NCBI RefSeq assembly: GCF_017104715.1
Contig: NZ_JAAGPI010000061.1
Location: forward strand, 1 to 41,819
Reading direction: 5' to 3'
Origin: Burkholderia sp. Ac-20365
Lineage (GTDB): Bacteria; Pseudomonadota; Gammaproteobacteria; Burkholderiales; Burkholderiaceae
DNA length: 41,819 bases
In this document: positions 13,830 through 23,700 of the stretch, in pieces
Numbering within the stretch: position 1 is the stretch's first letter
Layout: the number at the start of each line of letters is the position of its first letter
Notes under the pieces: model-generated
Told to the model about the DNA's origin: nothing
What the model saw: only the letters and a program-made list of their open reading frames with translations
Database searches by the model: none
Program-made: the position numbers and the translations under genes

Positions 13830-16442
13830 ATGAAGTCATGCCTTGCGCGGCGTGAATCGCGGGCTGCGCCGTTATCCGGCGGGCTTCAGGCGATTGACGC
13901 CGTTTTTCGCGTTTGTTTTCACATTTTTTCGCAGGCCGGAACATTGCGCCGGACGCGTGCGTTCGCGTACGCGCTTTGCATGTGCTTCGCGTTCGCGCTT
14001 GCCTGTCTGGGCCTGCCGGGTAGCGCCCATGCCGCGGGCGCGCCGACAGGCGCGCCAATGATTCCCGCGCTGCAAAGCCTGATCAACAGTGCGACGGTGT
14101 CGACGGCGACGCCCGCTGCCGCGTCGGGCGCATCGGCGGCGGATGCGGCGTCCGCGCCGTCGCCCGCGAGCCAGGCCGAGCTGGAAAAATCGCTCGACAG
14201 CGTGATTACGACACTCGATAACGACCACCAGCGCACCGCGCTCGTCTCGCAGTTGAAGAAACTGCGCGACGCCACCAAAACTGTCGGGCCGCCTGTGTCC
14301 GCGTCGTCCACCGCGGTACAGAGCGCGGGATTGCTCGGCGCCATTGCCGCCGGCATTGCATCGTTCGAAACCGACGTACAGCAAGGCCGTTCGCCGCTCA
14401 ATTACTGGTCTGGCCGCTTCAACGCGGCGGGCAACGAAATCTATACGATCGTCACGAGCCAGGGACGCGAACACTTTGGCCGTGTGCTGCTGAACATGAT
14501 TGCCGTGCTGGCCGGGTGGGGCGCGTGTGCGGCCGCGCTCATCTATCTGCAGCGCAGGATCTACGCGCGCTTTGGCATCGTCGTGCGGCTCGATCCGAAT
14601 CCGACCACGCGCGAGTTGCTGATCTTCGCGCTGCGCCGCGTCGGACCATGGATCGTCGCCTTTGTCGCCGCGCTGATGTTCGTGCGTTCGATGCCCGATT
14701 CGCTCGGTCGCACGATCGCGATGGTGATCGCGTACGCGATCGTCGCGGGCGCGGTGTTCTCGGCGATCTGCCTGATCATGTTTTCGCTGTTCGGATCGGG
14801 CCACCGGCGGGCCGCCGTGCGCGCGCTGATCGAACAGGCGCGCCGGCCGCTCTTCGCGATCGGCATTGCCAGCGCACTCGGCGATGCCGCCACCAACTAT
14901 GACGTCGCGCACGAACTCGGCACGAACCTCGCCGCGCTGGTGTCGACGGTGTCGAACATGACGGCGGCCGTGCTGACCGCGTATTTCGCGCTCGCGTTCC
15001 GCCGTCCTGTCGCGCATCTGATCCGCAACCGCGCGTACGAGCAGCGTCACGATCACAAGGCCGCGACGGACGCGTTCGAAGTGCTTGCGTCGCTCTGGCA
15101 CGTGCCGATGCTGGTGCTGGCCACGGCGTCGGTCATCGCGACGATCGGCGGGATTGGCAGCGGTGAGAACGTGTTGCAGATTTCGGTCGTGACGGCGCTG
15201 TTGCTGGTGCTGGCGTTCTTCCTGTCGGCCGTCGTGCTGCGCGTGACGCGGCCGCGCAATGTGCGCCGCCGGCGTCGTTCTCCGTATCTGACGCGGCTGT
15301 TGCGCTTTGTCGGTACGCTGATGACGCTGTTCATCTGGCTCGCGTACTTCGAATTCGCGTCGCGCCTGTGGGACGTGTCGCTGGCGGAAATCGTCGAAGA
15401 GAGCGTCACGGCGCGCGGTATCGCGCATGCGCTGACGGCGATCCTGATCACGGTGTTCGTGTCATGGCTCGTCTGGATATTGATCGACACGGCGATCCAG
15501 GAAGCCGTCAATCCGAGCAGCCCGCGCAACAAGTCGAAGAACCCGAGCATGCGCGCGCGCACGATGCTGCCGCTCGTGCGCAACGTGATGATGGTGTCCA
15601 TCCTGACGATCGCCGGCATCGTCACGGCGGCGAATCTCGGTATCAACGTGACGCCGCTGCTGGCGGGCGCGGGTGTGATCGGTCTGGCAATCGGCTTTGG
15701 CGCGCAGTCGCTGGTAAGCGATCTGATCACGGGCCTGTTCATCATCATCGAGGACACGATCTCGGTGGGCGACTGGATCGATGTCGACGGCGGGCACGCG
15801 GGCACGGTCGAATATCTGTCGATCCGCACCGTGCGGCTGCGCGACGGGCAGGGCGCGATCCACGCCATTCCGTTCTCGCAGATCAAGATCGTGAAGAACC
15901 TGTCGCGCGATTTCGCGTATGCGGTGTTCGAGGTGCGCGTGCCGTTTTCCGCCGATGTCGACGAAGTGACACAACTGATCCGCGCGGTCGGCGCGGACCT
16001 GATGGCCGATTTCCGTTACCGGCGCGAGATGCTCGGTCCCGTTGAAGTATGGGGTTTGGACCGTTTCGATCCGAACTGGATGGTCGTCAAAGGGCAGATC
16101 AAGACGCGGCCGCTGCAGCAATGGAGCGTGGCGCGCGCATTCAATCTGCGCCTGAAGCGCAAGATGGACGAAGCGGGCATCGAGATTCCCGTGCCGCAGA
16201 TGCGCGTGCATACGTCGCGCGGCGACGAAGTGGGCGAGGCACTGGACGAAGACGTCGCGCAGCACCAGGACCCGATGCGCGACTCCGCGACGGGCACGAC
16301 TACGCCGTTCAGACCGAAGACAGGCGGGATGCCGCCCGCGCGCGATGTGTCGCACGAGCCGCGACCGGCGCCGCCATCGACGGGACAAACGGCTTCCGTT
16401 CCGCCGCAGATTCCGACTGCGGGCGATGGCGGGAAGACTTAA
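13830..16442 (+). CDS. Large MscS-type mechanosensitive channel family protein
   Basis: 870 residues from the ATG at 13830; in-frame ATGs at 13797 and 13779 are possible, but 13797-13813 is itself a hairpin (ATGCAAG-ATG-CTTGCAT). A hydrophobic signal segment (ALCMCFAFALACLGLPGSAHAAG) precedes a periplasmic Ala/Ser-rich region, then about ten membrane helices. The MscS core is at about 560-800: the pore helix with Gly/Ala packing (NVTPLLAGAGVIGLAIGFGAQSLVSD), the beta domain (DTISVGDWIDVDGGHAGTVEYLSIRTVRLR) and an alpha/beta C-terminal domain. A 60-residue Pro-rich disordered tail ends the protein. Extended MscS members release osmolytes under hypo-osmotic shock. Confidence 0.9.
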   Translation: MKSCLARRESRAAPLSGGLQAIDAVFRVCFHIFSQAGTLRRTRAFAYALCMCFAFALACLGLPGSAHAAGAPTGAPMIPALQSLINSATVSTATPAAASGASAADAASAPSPASQAELEKSLDSVITTLDNDHQRTALVSQLKKLRDATKTVGPPVSASSTAVQSAGLLGAIAAGIASFETDVQQGRSPLNYWSGRFNAAGNEIYTIVTSQGREHFGRVLLNMIAVLAGWGACAAALIYLQRRIYARFGIVVRLDPNPTTRELLIFALRRVGPWIVAFVAALMFVRSMPDSLGRTIAMVIAYAIVAGAVFSAICLIMFSLFGSGHRRAAVRALIEQARRPLFAIGIASALGDAATNYDVAHELGTNLAALVSTVSNMTAAVLTAYFALAFRRPVAHLIRNRAYEQRHDHKAATDAFEVLASLWHVPMLVLATASVIATIGGIGSGENVLQISVVTALLLVLAFFLSAVVLRVTRPRNVRRRRRSPYLTRLLRFVGTLMTLFIWLAYFEFASRLWDVSLAEIVEESVTARGIAHALTAILITVFVSWLVWILIDTAIQEAVNPSSPRNKSKNPSMRARTMLPLVRNVMMVSILTIAGIVTAANLGINVTPLLAGAGVIGLAIGFGAQSLVSDLITGLFIIIEDTISVGDWIDVDGGHAGTVEYLSIRTVRLRDGQGAIHAIPFSQIKIVKNLSRDFAYAVFEVRVPFSADVDEVTQLIRAVGADLMADFRYRREMLGPVEVWGLDRFDPNWMVVKGQIKTRPLQQWSVARAFNLRLKRKMDEAGIEIPVPQMRVHTSRGDEVGEALDEDVAQHQDPMRDSATGTTTPFRPKTGGMPPARDVSHEPRPAPPSTGQTASVPPQIPTAGDGGKT

Positions 16443-16460
16443 GCCAGTGTTGTGAAAAAG

Positions 16461-16492
16461 AAAGGCGTCACGCGAACATGCGTGACGCCTTT
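16461..16492. terminator. Bidirectional terminator between the MscS and dioxygenase genes
   Basis: Perfect 13-bp stem AAAGGCGTCACGC (16461-16473), loop GAACAT, GCGTGACGCCTTT (16480-16492), with T-runs on both strands (TTTTGTTTG on plus, CTTTCTTTTTC on minus). It serves both converging genes. Confidence 0.9.
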
Positions 16493-16518
16493 TGTTTGAT
16501 GCGTGCTGCGAAGGACGT

Positions 16519-17151
16519 TCAGGCCGGAATGGCTTGCGAACTGTCGGCCACACGCAGGATGTCGTTCACATGCGTCGAGATCTGTTCGCCAGGCACGCCG
16601 TAGATGTGCAGCGAGACGGCCACGCCATCGCTGCGGTTGCACAGCCGATGAATGCCCGTGCGACCCGAACGTGTAAACGATACCGCGCCCAGTTCGCGTG
16701 ACTGGTCGCGCAACGGCGTTGCGCAGTCGACGTCGGCATTCCAGTCGTAGACGGTCTCGGTCAATGCGCCTTCGATCACGGCATAGCCGCACCACGTGTG
16801 ATGCGCGTGAACGGGACTGGCCTGCCCGGGCATCCAGACGAGCGCGGCGATCGCGTAGCGGCCGTGTGGATCGGCGGCAAGCAGATGGCGGCGGTAGCAG
16901 CTTGCCGCGCCTTCCCGTTGCGCATCGGTGAGCAGCGCGGGGTCGGCGGCGGCAACAGCCAGCGCGGCGCGCACGCCGCGTGCGAACGATGCGTGGCGCG
17001 ACGGATCATCGGTGCCGGCGCAGGCGTCGAAGGCGACGTCGAGCGCCGCGCAAAGCCGGGCGACGGCGCTCGCCGCGGGCATGGCGCAGGCGATGGAAGC
17101 GGTGTCGGCCAGTGTCGGTTCGCGTGTGATAAGGCCGGTTGACGGGTTCAT
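16519..17151 (-). CDS. Cysteine-dioxygenase-like cupin enzyme
   Basis: 210 residues, start at 17151 with GGAG upstream. The N-terminal 75 residues are helical; the cupin core follows: YRRHLLAADPHGRYAIAALVWMPGQASPVHAHHTWCGYAVIEGALTE shows the HxH iron pair, and SGRTGIHRLCNRSDGVAVSLHIYG gives the third histidine. This is the 3-His non-heme iron arrangement of thiol dioxygenases, which oxidise cysteine or 3-mercaptopropionate to the sulfinate. The choice between substrates cannot be made from the sequence. It is divergent from an Lrp/AsnC regulator, which probably controls it. Confidence 0.85.
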   Translation of the reverse strand: MNPSTGLITREPTLADTASIACAMPAASAVARLCAALDVAFDACAGTDDPSRHASFARGVRAALAVAAADPALLTDAQREGAASCYRRHLLAADPHGRYAIAALVWMPGQASPVHAHHTWCGYAVIEGALTETVYDWNADVDCATPLRDQSRELGAVSFTRSGRTGIHRLCNRSDGVAVSLHIYGVPGEQISTHVNDILRVADSSQAIPA

Positions 17152-17207
17152 GAAGGGCTCCGCGGGCGTTATTTTTTGAGAGGAAGACTGCCCTCATTTA
17201 TACCGAT

Positions 17208-17235
17208 TTGCGCGGAGAAAGAGTTTTCATATAAT
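17208..17235 (+). promoter_or_regulatory. Sigma-70 promoter of the Lrp/AsnC gene
   Basis: TTGCGC (17208-17213), 16-bp spacer, consensus TATAAT (17230-17235), then a 48-nt leader to the ATG at 17284. Confidence 0.65.
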
Positions 17236-17254
17236 TCCCTCGTCTCGACGAGAA

Positions 17255-17271
17255 ATAGAATAATTTTCTAT
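17255..17271. promoter_or_regulatory. Inverted repeat between promoter and start of the Lrp/AsnC gene
   Basis: ATAGAA-TAATT-TTCTAT, perfect 6-bp arms in an AT-rich context, like many Lrp/AsnC sites. A second imperfect repeat, CTCGTC-TC-GACGAG, lies at 17239-17252. Autoregulation is inferred. Confidence 0.5.
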
Positions 17272-17283
17272 CTGGGTGGAAAG

Positions 17284-17766
17284 ATGGGAATGGACATCAT
17301 TGACCGGCGGCTGCTGGAACTCCTTCAGGAAGACGCGACGATGCCGATAGCGGAACTCGCGGCCCGGGTGAACCTGTCGCAGACGCCGTGCTGGAAGCGG
17401 GTGCAGCGGCTCAAGGAGGCGGGCGTGATCCGCGCGCAGGTCGCACTGTGCGATCCGCGCAAGCTGGGCGTCGGCACGACGGTATTCGTCGCCGTGCGCA
17501 CAAACCAGCACACGGAAGCATGGGCGCAGGATTTCACGCGCGCGGTGCAGGACATTCCTGAAGTGGTCGAGGTCTACCGGATGAGTGGCGAGACCGACTA
17601 TCTGCTGCGCGTAGTCGTCTCCGATATCGACGACTACGACCGTGTCTACAAGCAGCTGATTCGCGCCGTGCCGCTTTACGACGTCAGCTCCAGTTTCGCG
17701 ATGGAGCAGATCAAGTATTCGACGGCATTGCCGGTGCGGGCCGCCGTGGTGGCTGAAAGCCGCTGA
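17284..17766 (+). CDS. Lrp/AsnC-family transcriptional regulator
   Basis: 160 residues from the ATG at 17284 (GGTGGAAAG upstream); an in-frame ATG two codons later is possible. N-terminal HTH: DIIDRRLLELLQEDATMPIAELAARVNLSQTPCWKRVQRLKEAGVI, the classic Lrp pattern. Residues about 65-150 form the RAM effector domain (VFVAVRTNQHTEAWAQDFTRAV, PEVVEVYRMSGETDYLLRVVVSDIDDYDRVY). Lrp proteins assemble as octamers and respond to amino acids. Being divergent from a thiol dioxygenase suggests cysteine or a related thiol as signal, as with the cysteine-responsive DecR of enterobacteria. That functional link is inference. Confidence 0.93.
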   Translation: MGMDIIDRRLLELLQEDATMPIAELAARVNLSQTPCWKRVQRLKEAGVIRAQVALCDPRKLGVGTTVFVAVRTNQHTEAWAQDFTRAVQDIPEVVEVYRMSGETDYLLRVVVSDIDDYDRVYKQLIRAVPLYDVSSSFAMEQIKYSTALPVRAAVVAESR

Positions 17767-17883
17767 GTGACGTGGCGTCATCGTTCTGCGTGGGCAGGGG
17801 GCGCCGGACTGCAAGCCGCGCGCAAGGTGCGTCGGCGTAGAATGCCCGCTCCGCCGAATCAACCTGCCAGCAGAGCCTGACTC

Positions 17884-18087
17884 ATGAACGATCCGCGCAA
17901 AAAGAACCCGACGCTTGGCATCGCAGTGTTTATCGTCGTTGTCGTGTTGCTGGTCATCGCGACGATTCTCTATAACGCGATCAGCGAAAAGCGCGAATAC
18001 GATCGCGACAATGCGCCCGATACGACGGCGTCCGCGGCATCGGCAGCGGCTGCCGCCGTGAACGCCGCTAAGGGCGCGTCGCAATAA
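17884..18087 (+). CDS. Small single-pass membrane protein
   Basis: 67 residues: a short basic N-terminus (MNDPRKKNPTLG), one hydrophobic helix at about 13-31 (IAVFIVVVVLLVIATILYN), a charged stretch (SEKREYDRDNAP) and an Ala-rich tail. Positive-inside places the N-terminus in the cytoplasm. Same strand as the Lrp gene, 117 bp after it; probably its own transcript. Converges with the FUSC gene, 35 bp apart. Function unknown. Confidence 0.7.
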   Translation: MNDPRKKNPTLGIAVFIVVVVLLVIATILYNAISEKREYDRDNAPDTTASAASAAAAAVNAAKGASQ

Positions 18088-18122
18088 GCCTTGAAAGAAG
18101 CCATGGAATAAGCGCGTCGCGC

Positions 18123-20561
18123 TCAGTTCTCCGGCAAGCGGATCACGCTTGCGTCCTTGCGAATCTGGAACGACGCCGCGAGCATCTGCTTGCATTGATG
18201 ACCGAGCAGTTTCAGTTCGTGCACGGCGTCGGGGGAATAGTCGGGCGAGCGTTCCGCCTCGACCACCATGGCATCGAGCTCACGCGTCAACTGCTTCGAA
18301 ATGTCGACCTGGTCGGCAGGCGGTGGCGTGCCTTCTTCGGCTTGCGTGAGGTTGTCGCGAATTGCCGTCAGCGCGCGTTGAAGCGGTTGATGCGACGGGC
18401 CGCCGATCTGTTGCGACGAAGTGCGCAGTAACGGCGCCGCCGCCGTGATCTGCGATGCGAGCACATGCGAGCGCACCAGCAGCCCATTGAGTTCCGGCAC
18501 GAACTTCTGCGCGGACTTGGGCTCGAGCATCATCCGTTGAAAAGCCTGGCCGAGGTTCGCGAAAGCCACATGCACATTCTTGCGCGCGAGCCGGTAGCGA
18601 TAGTCGCGATCGAGTGCGCTCGCGGCGGCTGCGGCGCCCGGTGTGGGCGCCGAGGATTTGGCACTCGCCGTCGGTGACGCAACCGATGCCGTTCCAGCTG
18701 CAGCCGCCATCGTCGCGGGCAGCTCCGCGACGACGCCGGCGCCGCTTGCGGCAATTTCCGCGATGGCCACGGCGGGCGCGAGCGCCGCCGCCTCGGTCAG
18801 TGCGCCGGGCGACGTAACGGCAGACGCAGCGGAAGCACCGGCCGGCTTGCCGCTCCACCACCAGCTTGCCTCCAGATAGCTGCGCATCGCGGCGATCATG
18901 TCGTTGACCAGCTTGCCCATCAGCCTGTATTCCCAGTACGGGAACAGATGGCTCGCGGCAATCGCGATCGCGCAGCCAACGACGGTATCGATTGCACGTT
19001 CGCCGATGATATGCAGGCTGCCCGGCGCGAGCAGATGGAACATCAGCAGCACATAGGCCGACGTGAACACCACGCTCGCCGTGTAGTTGAACAGCAGCAG
19101 GCTATAGCTCATCACCATGCACGCGAACATCACGATGATCTGGATATGCGGCTCCTTCACGCTCATGATCAGCGCGATACTCGCCGCGCAGCCGATCAGC
19201 GTGCCGACGATACGCTGCCCGTTGCGCTGCTTGGTCAGCGAGTAGCCGGGCTTCAGAATGATGACGGTCGTCATCACGATCCAGTAGGCGTTGGTGAGCG
19301 GCAGCAGGCGTCCGAGCCAGAAGCCGATCGCCACCGCGATCGTCACGCGCAGCGCATGGCGAAAGCTCGGCGACGCCATGGTCAGATTCGAGAAGATCGA
19401 GCCGAAGGGCACGCGGCGGCTCGACACGAAACGCGTGAGCGCCTGATCGATGCGCAACTCGGTTTCCTTCGTGTTCTCCTCGTTCGCGAGGTTCTTGCGC
19501 ATCTTGTCGATCAGACGCGTCGCGCTCCAGATGCGCCGGAACGAAGCGGAGATGGCCGAATACGCCTCGTGATTCTTCTTCGGCATATCCTGCTTGCGCA
19601 TCAGCTCGATTTCATACTCGATTGCGCGCAGTTCGGCCTTCACGTTGATGCGCGCGCGGGGCGGCTCGTTCTGCAGCACGGCGAGACCGATGTCTTCGAG
19701 ATCGGCGGCCGCCTTGCGGATCAGATCGCGATAGAAGATCAGTATGTCCGAGCCGCCGAACGTGTTGCGCACGAGCGGGTAGTCGGTATGCGCGCCGACG
19801 AACTGCTCGTGCAGATCGACGATATGGATAAACAGGTTGAAGAGCGTCGCGCGGCGCGGCTCGAGACGGCCGCTCTTGAGCTTGGGCAGATTGCGCAGCA
19901 CGATGTCCCGCGCGGCATCCTGCACGGCGACAGCAGCGATCTGCTTGGCGACGAGGTTGCGGTAGCACTCGTCGAGATCGTTGTCGAGATCGTAGAAGTC
20001 CGCCCGCGCGATCAGGTAGTCGGCAAGCGCGAACACGCTTTCGGCCAGCGCCTGCTGCTCGATCCGGTACATCATCCAGCGGCTCACGAAGGTCGACCAG
20101 TAGGTGAACCACAGCCCGCCCACCAGTATCCACGACGCATTGATCAGCGCCTGCATCGGCGTGAAGTGCTCTTCCAGCGTGACGACCATCATGAAGAGGG
20201 TCGCGAAGCTGATCTGCGGCCAGCGGTTGCCATAGACGACGATCAGCGACAGTACGAACGTGAGCGGCACGACGGTACACCACAACGCGACCGGGTTGAC
20301 GGTTGCCAGCCCGGTGGCGAGCGCGGCAAGAAAGCCGATTACGCTGCACGCGAGCATCTCGTTGTGCTTGTACTTGAGCGGGCCGGGCATGTCGACCGCG
20401 CACGCGCCGAGCGCGCCCGTCGCGATCGTGAAGCCGAGTTCGCGATTGTGAAACACGATCAGGCAAAGGACGGCGGGCAGCGACACGCCCACTGCGATGC
20501 GCAAGCCGCCATAAAAGTACTGGCTATACAGAAATTTCTTGATTTCGACTGAATAGCGCAT
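18123..20561 (-). CDS. FUSC-family (YccS/YhfK-like) inner-membrane protein
   Basis: 812 residues from the ATG at 20561 (AGGCGG upstream); the open frame extends further but without a membrane-compatible start. Two hydrophobic bundles: residues about 17-170 (LRIAVGVSLPAVLCLIVFHN through WILVGGLWFTYW) and about 395-540 (RHALRVTIAVAIGFWLGRLLPL through DTVVGCAIAIAASHLF), separated by a 220-residue cytoplasmic helical region. This duplicated layout is that of the aromatic-acid efflux/fusaric-acid resistance superfamily (AaeB, YccS). An Ala/Ser/Pro-rich insert at about 570-650 precedes the C-terminal helices. No MFP partner is adjacent, unlike aaeAB. Likely exporter, substrate unknown. Confidence 0.88.
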   Translation of the reverse strand: MRYSVEIKKFLYSQYFYGGLRIAVGVSLPAVLCLIVFHNRELGFTIATGALGACAVDMPGPLKYKHNEMLACSVIGFLAALATGLATVNPVALWCTVVPLTFVLSLIVVYGNRWPQISFATLFMMVVTLEEHFTPMQALINASWILVGGLWFTYWSTFVSRWMMYRIEQQALAESVFALADYLIARADFYDLDNDLDECYRNLVAKQIAAVAVQDAARDIVLRNLPKLKSGRLEPRRATLFNLFIHIVDLHEQFVGAHTDYPLVRNTFGGSDILIFYRDLIRKAAADLEDIGLAVLQNEPPRARINVKAELRAIEYEIELMRKQDMPKKNHEAYSAISASFRRIWSATRLIDKMRKNLANEENTKETELRIDQALTRFVSSRRVPFGSIFSNLTMASPSFRHALRVTIAVAIGFWLGRLLPLTNAYWIVMTTVIILKPGYSLTKQRNGQRIVGTLIGCAASIALIMSVKEPHIQIIVMFACMVMSYSLLLFNYTASVVFTSAYVLLMFHLLAPGSLHIIGERAIDTVVGCAIAIAASHLFPYWEYRLMGKLVNDMIAAMRSYLEASWWWSGKPAGASAASAVTSPGALTEAAALAPAVAIAEIAASGAGVVAELPATMAAAAGTASVASPTASAKSSAPTPGAAAAASALDRDYRYRLARKNVHVAFANLGQAFQRMMLEPKSAQKFVPELNGLLVRSHVLASQITAAAPLLRTSSQQIGGPSHQPLQRALTAIRDNLTQAEEGTPPPADQVDISKQLTRELDAMVVEAERSPDYSPDAVHELKLLGHQCKQMLAASFQIRKDASVIRLPEN

Positions 20562-20784
20562 CGACCGCCTGGTGTCTCGTGTCTGTATGTTGATGAAGCA
20601 ATCGGGCCCAGGCCATGCCGGCCTTTGACGACTTGAACTGCCGTCGAGTCTAACTGATTTGACCATGCCCGGACCATCTGCCGGATGGCAAGGTTTCATC
20701 TCGATGAACGCGTTTGCTATGCTGTCGCATCCTTTTCCTGCACGGCCTGCGCGCGAGCGTGGCGCCGCCTGTTGACGCCTCTTC

Positions 20785-23700
20785 ATGCTCCAGCTTTTCT
20801 ATTCGAACCGGTACGATGTGCTCGTCGACGCGCTGCTCGACGGACTGCACGCAACGCCTTCCAGTCCATGGACGGCGCAACCTGTGATCGTGCCGAGCGC
20901 GGCCGTGCGGCGGCGGCTGGAACTCGATATTGCTGCCCGTCAGGGCGTGTGCGCGAACATCCAGTTCAGCTATCTCGCGCAATGGCTGTGGACGCAGATC
21001 GGCGGCGTGTTCAAGGACGTGCCGAAGAGTTCGCCGTTCGCGCCGGACCGGCTCGTCTGGCGCTGTTACCGTCTGCTCGGCGATGCCGACGAAGCACAGC
21101 CATGGAACGCGTCGCCGCGTCTGCGCAGCTACCTCGACGCTGCCGACGCGCCGATGCGCTACGAACTCGCGCGCCGCGTCGCGACGGTGCTCGACCACTA
21201 TCTGACCTATCGCCCTGAATGGCTGTTGCAATGGCAAAAGGGCGGCTCGATCTTCGCGAGCGGCGCGGCGGACGACACCGGTCCGCGTCTGACGGGCGCA
21301 AGCGCGGCGGCGCGCGAAGACGAGCGCTGGCAGGGCGCGCTGTGGCGCACGCTGCTAGGCGAAGTCGCGGGCGACGCGCAGTCGGCGCACGCCGCGACGC
21401 CGCCGGCCTATCGCTTTCTCGACGAAGTGCGCACGCTGGATCTCGATGCGATCGGCCGCACGGGATGGCCCGAGTCTGTCAGCGTGTTCGCGCTGCCAAC
21501 CATGCCGCCGTTGCATGTCGCGTTGCTGCGCGAGTTGTCGCGCTGGATCGACGTGCGGCTGTACGCAATGAATCCGTGCCGCGAATTCTGGTTCGATATC
21601 GTGAGTGCAGGGCGTGTCGAAGCGCTCGATGCTGCGGGTCAACTCGACTATCAGGAAGTCGGCCATCCGCTGCTCGCCGAATGGGGCCGGCAGACGCAGG
21701 CGCAGCTTCACATGCTGCACGAACTGACGGAAAGCGCCGCCTCCGCCGAGGGCTCGTACTTCGCCGAAAACGCCGCACCGACCTGGCTCGCCGCCGTGCA
21801 GAACGCGATGCTCGATCTGCAGGATGAGCGCGAGCTCGACACGCTGCCGCAAGAGCGCGGCATCGAAGTGCATGTGTGCCATAGCCTCGCGCGCCAGCTC
21901 GAGGTGCTGCACGACCGGCTGCTCGGCTGGTTCGACGAATTCGACGATCTGCAGCCGTCCGACGTGCTCGTCACGCTGCCCGATCTCGGCGCCGCCGGCC
22001 CGCTGATCGACGCCGTGTTCGGCACCGCGCCCGCCGGCGACACGCGCCGCATTCCGTATCGCATTACGGGCTTGCCGCCTTCGCAGGCCAACCCCGTGGC
22101 GCGCGTGCTGCTCGACTGGCTCGCGTTGCCCGAGCGCACTGTCGGCGCGCCGGAGCTGATCGAATGGTTGCGTGTCGATGCGATCGCCGCGCGCTACGGC
22201 ATCGACGCCGCAGCGCTCGAAGACATCCAGGAGTGGCTCGCGGCAGCGGGCGCGCGGCGCGGTCTTGCGCCCGTTGCGCCCGCCGACAGCGCAATTCCCG
22301 TCGCGCGTCACACCTTCGCCGACGCGCTCACGCGCCTTTTCCTCGGCTACGCGATGCCCGAAGGCGGCGAACCGGTGGGCGCTTGGTTGCCCATCGAAGG
22401 CGCGGACGGCTCGGACGCGGAACTGCTCGGCCGGCTCGCGAGCTTCGTCGACGACGTCGATGCCTTTGCGCGCCGTTGCGGCGACGACATGACGCCCATC
22501 GAGTGGACGCAGTTGCTGCTCGAAGTGCTGGGGCGGTGCTTCGACGGTGGCGTCGACTTCGCGGATAGCCTCGCGACCGTGCGCGATGCCGTCGATGCAA
22601 TGAGCGACGCGATGCGCCTGGGCGCGGGCGACGCGCCGCTGCCTGCGGCCGTGGTGCGCACGGCGCTGTCGGAAGCACTCGACGATCCGGCGCGCGGTGG
22701 TGTGCCATGGGGCAGCGTCACGTTTTCGTCGATGACGAGCCTGCGTGGCTTGCCGTTCAGAATCGTCTGCATGTTGGGCATGGACGACGGTGTGCTGCCG
22801 AGTCTCGGTCGCGCCGACGAGTTCGATCTGATGGCGGAGTTCGGCAAGGCGGGCGACCGTCAGCGGCGCGACGACGAACGCAATCTGTTTCTCGATCTGC
22901 TGCTTGCCGCGCAAGAGCGTCTGCTGATCGCTTACACGGGGCGCAGCATCCGCGACAACGCGCCGCTGCCGCCCGCCGCGCTCGTCGACGAATTGCTCGA
23001 TCATCTTGCGCGCGTGTCGTCCGAAGAGGACGCGTCGCCTGCCGAACTGGACAAGGCGCGGCGCGCGTTTATCGTCGAGCATCCGTTGCAGCCTTTCGCG
23101 TCGGACTACTTCAACGCGAAGAGCGGCCTGTTCACCTACGATACCGACCGCGCGGAACTCGCTGCGTTGCTGGCTGAGCCGTCGAGCACCGATGTCGCGC
23201 CGTTCTTCGACGCGCCGCTGCCCATGGAGCTGAACGAGCCGAATGAGCCGAATGAGCCCGTAGCCTTCGACGACTTCCAGCGCTTCTGGCGGCATCCCGC
23301 GCGCGCATTGCTGCGCGATCGCCTGGGCATCGTGCTGTCCGACGCGCAAGGCGAACTGCTCGACATGGAGCCGTTCGAACTCGATTACGCAGGCCGCGAT
23401 GCGCTGGCCGAGCGTCTGTTGCCTGTGCTGCTCGATACGGACTTCGACAAGGAATCGTACGAGCGGGTACGCCGCGTCGCAGAAGCGAGCCCCGAGTTGC
23501 CGGGCGGCGCGACGGGCGCGGTCTGGCGCACGCGCGAGCTGTCGTCGTTGCGCGGCCTCGCTGACCGCGTGCGGCGCGAAGTAGCCGCGGGCGTCACGCG
23601 CCTGCCGTTTGCGCTCGACATCGACGCGCGCTGGCCCGACACCAACGACATCGCGCTCTTCGGTCCTTATGACAACGCTCTGCGAGAAGCGTCCCGAGGT

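Noticed and set aside
13872..15428. 518-codon minus-strand ORF inside the MscS gene
   Set aside because: Shadow of the MscS frame; translation is Arg/His/Asp-rich without domain signals.
18948..20552. 534-codon plus-strand ORF opposite the FUSC gene
   Set aside because: Antisense shadow; the minus strand carries clear membrane segments.
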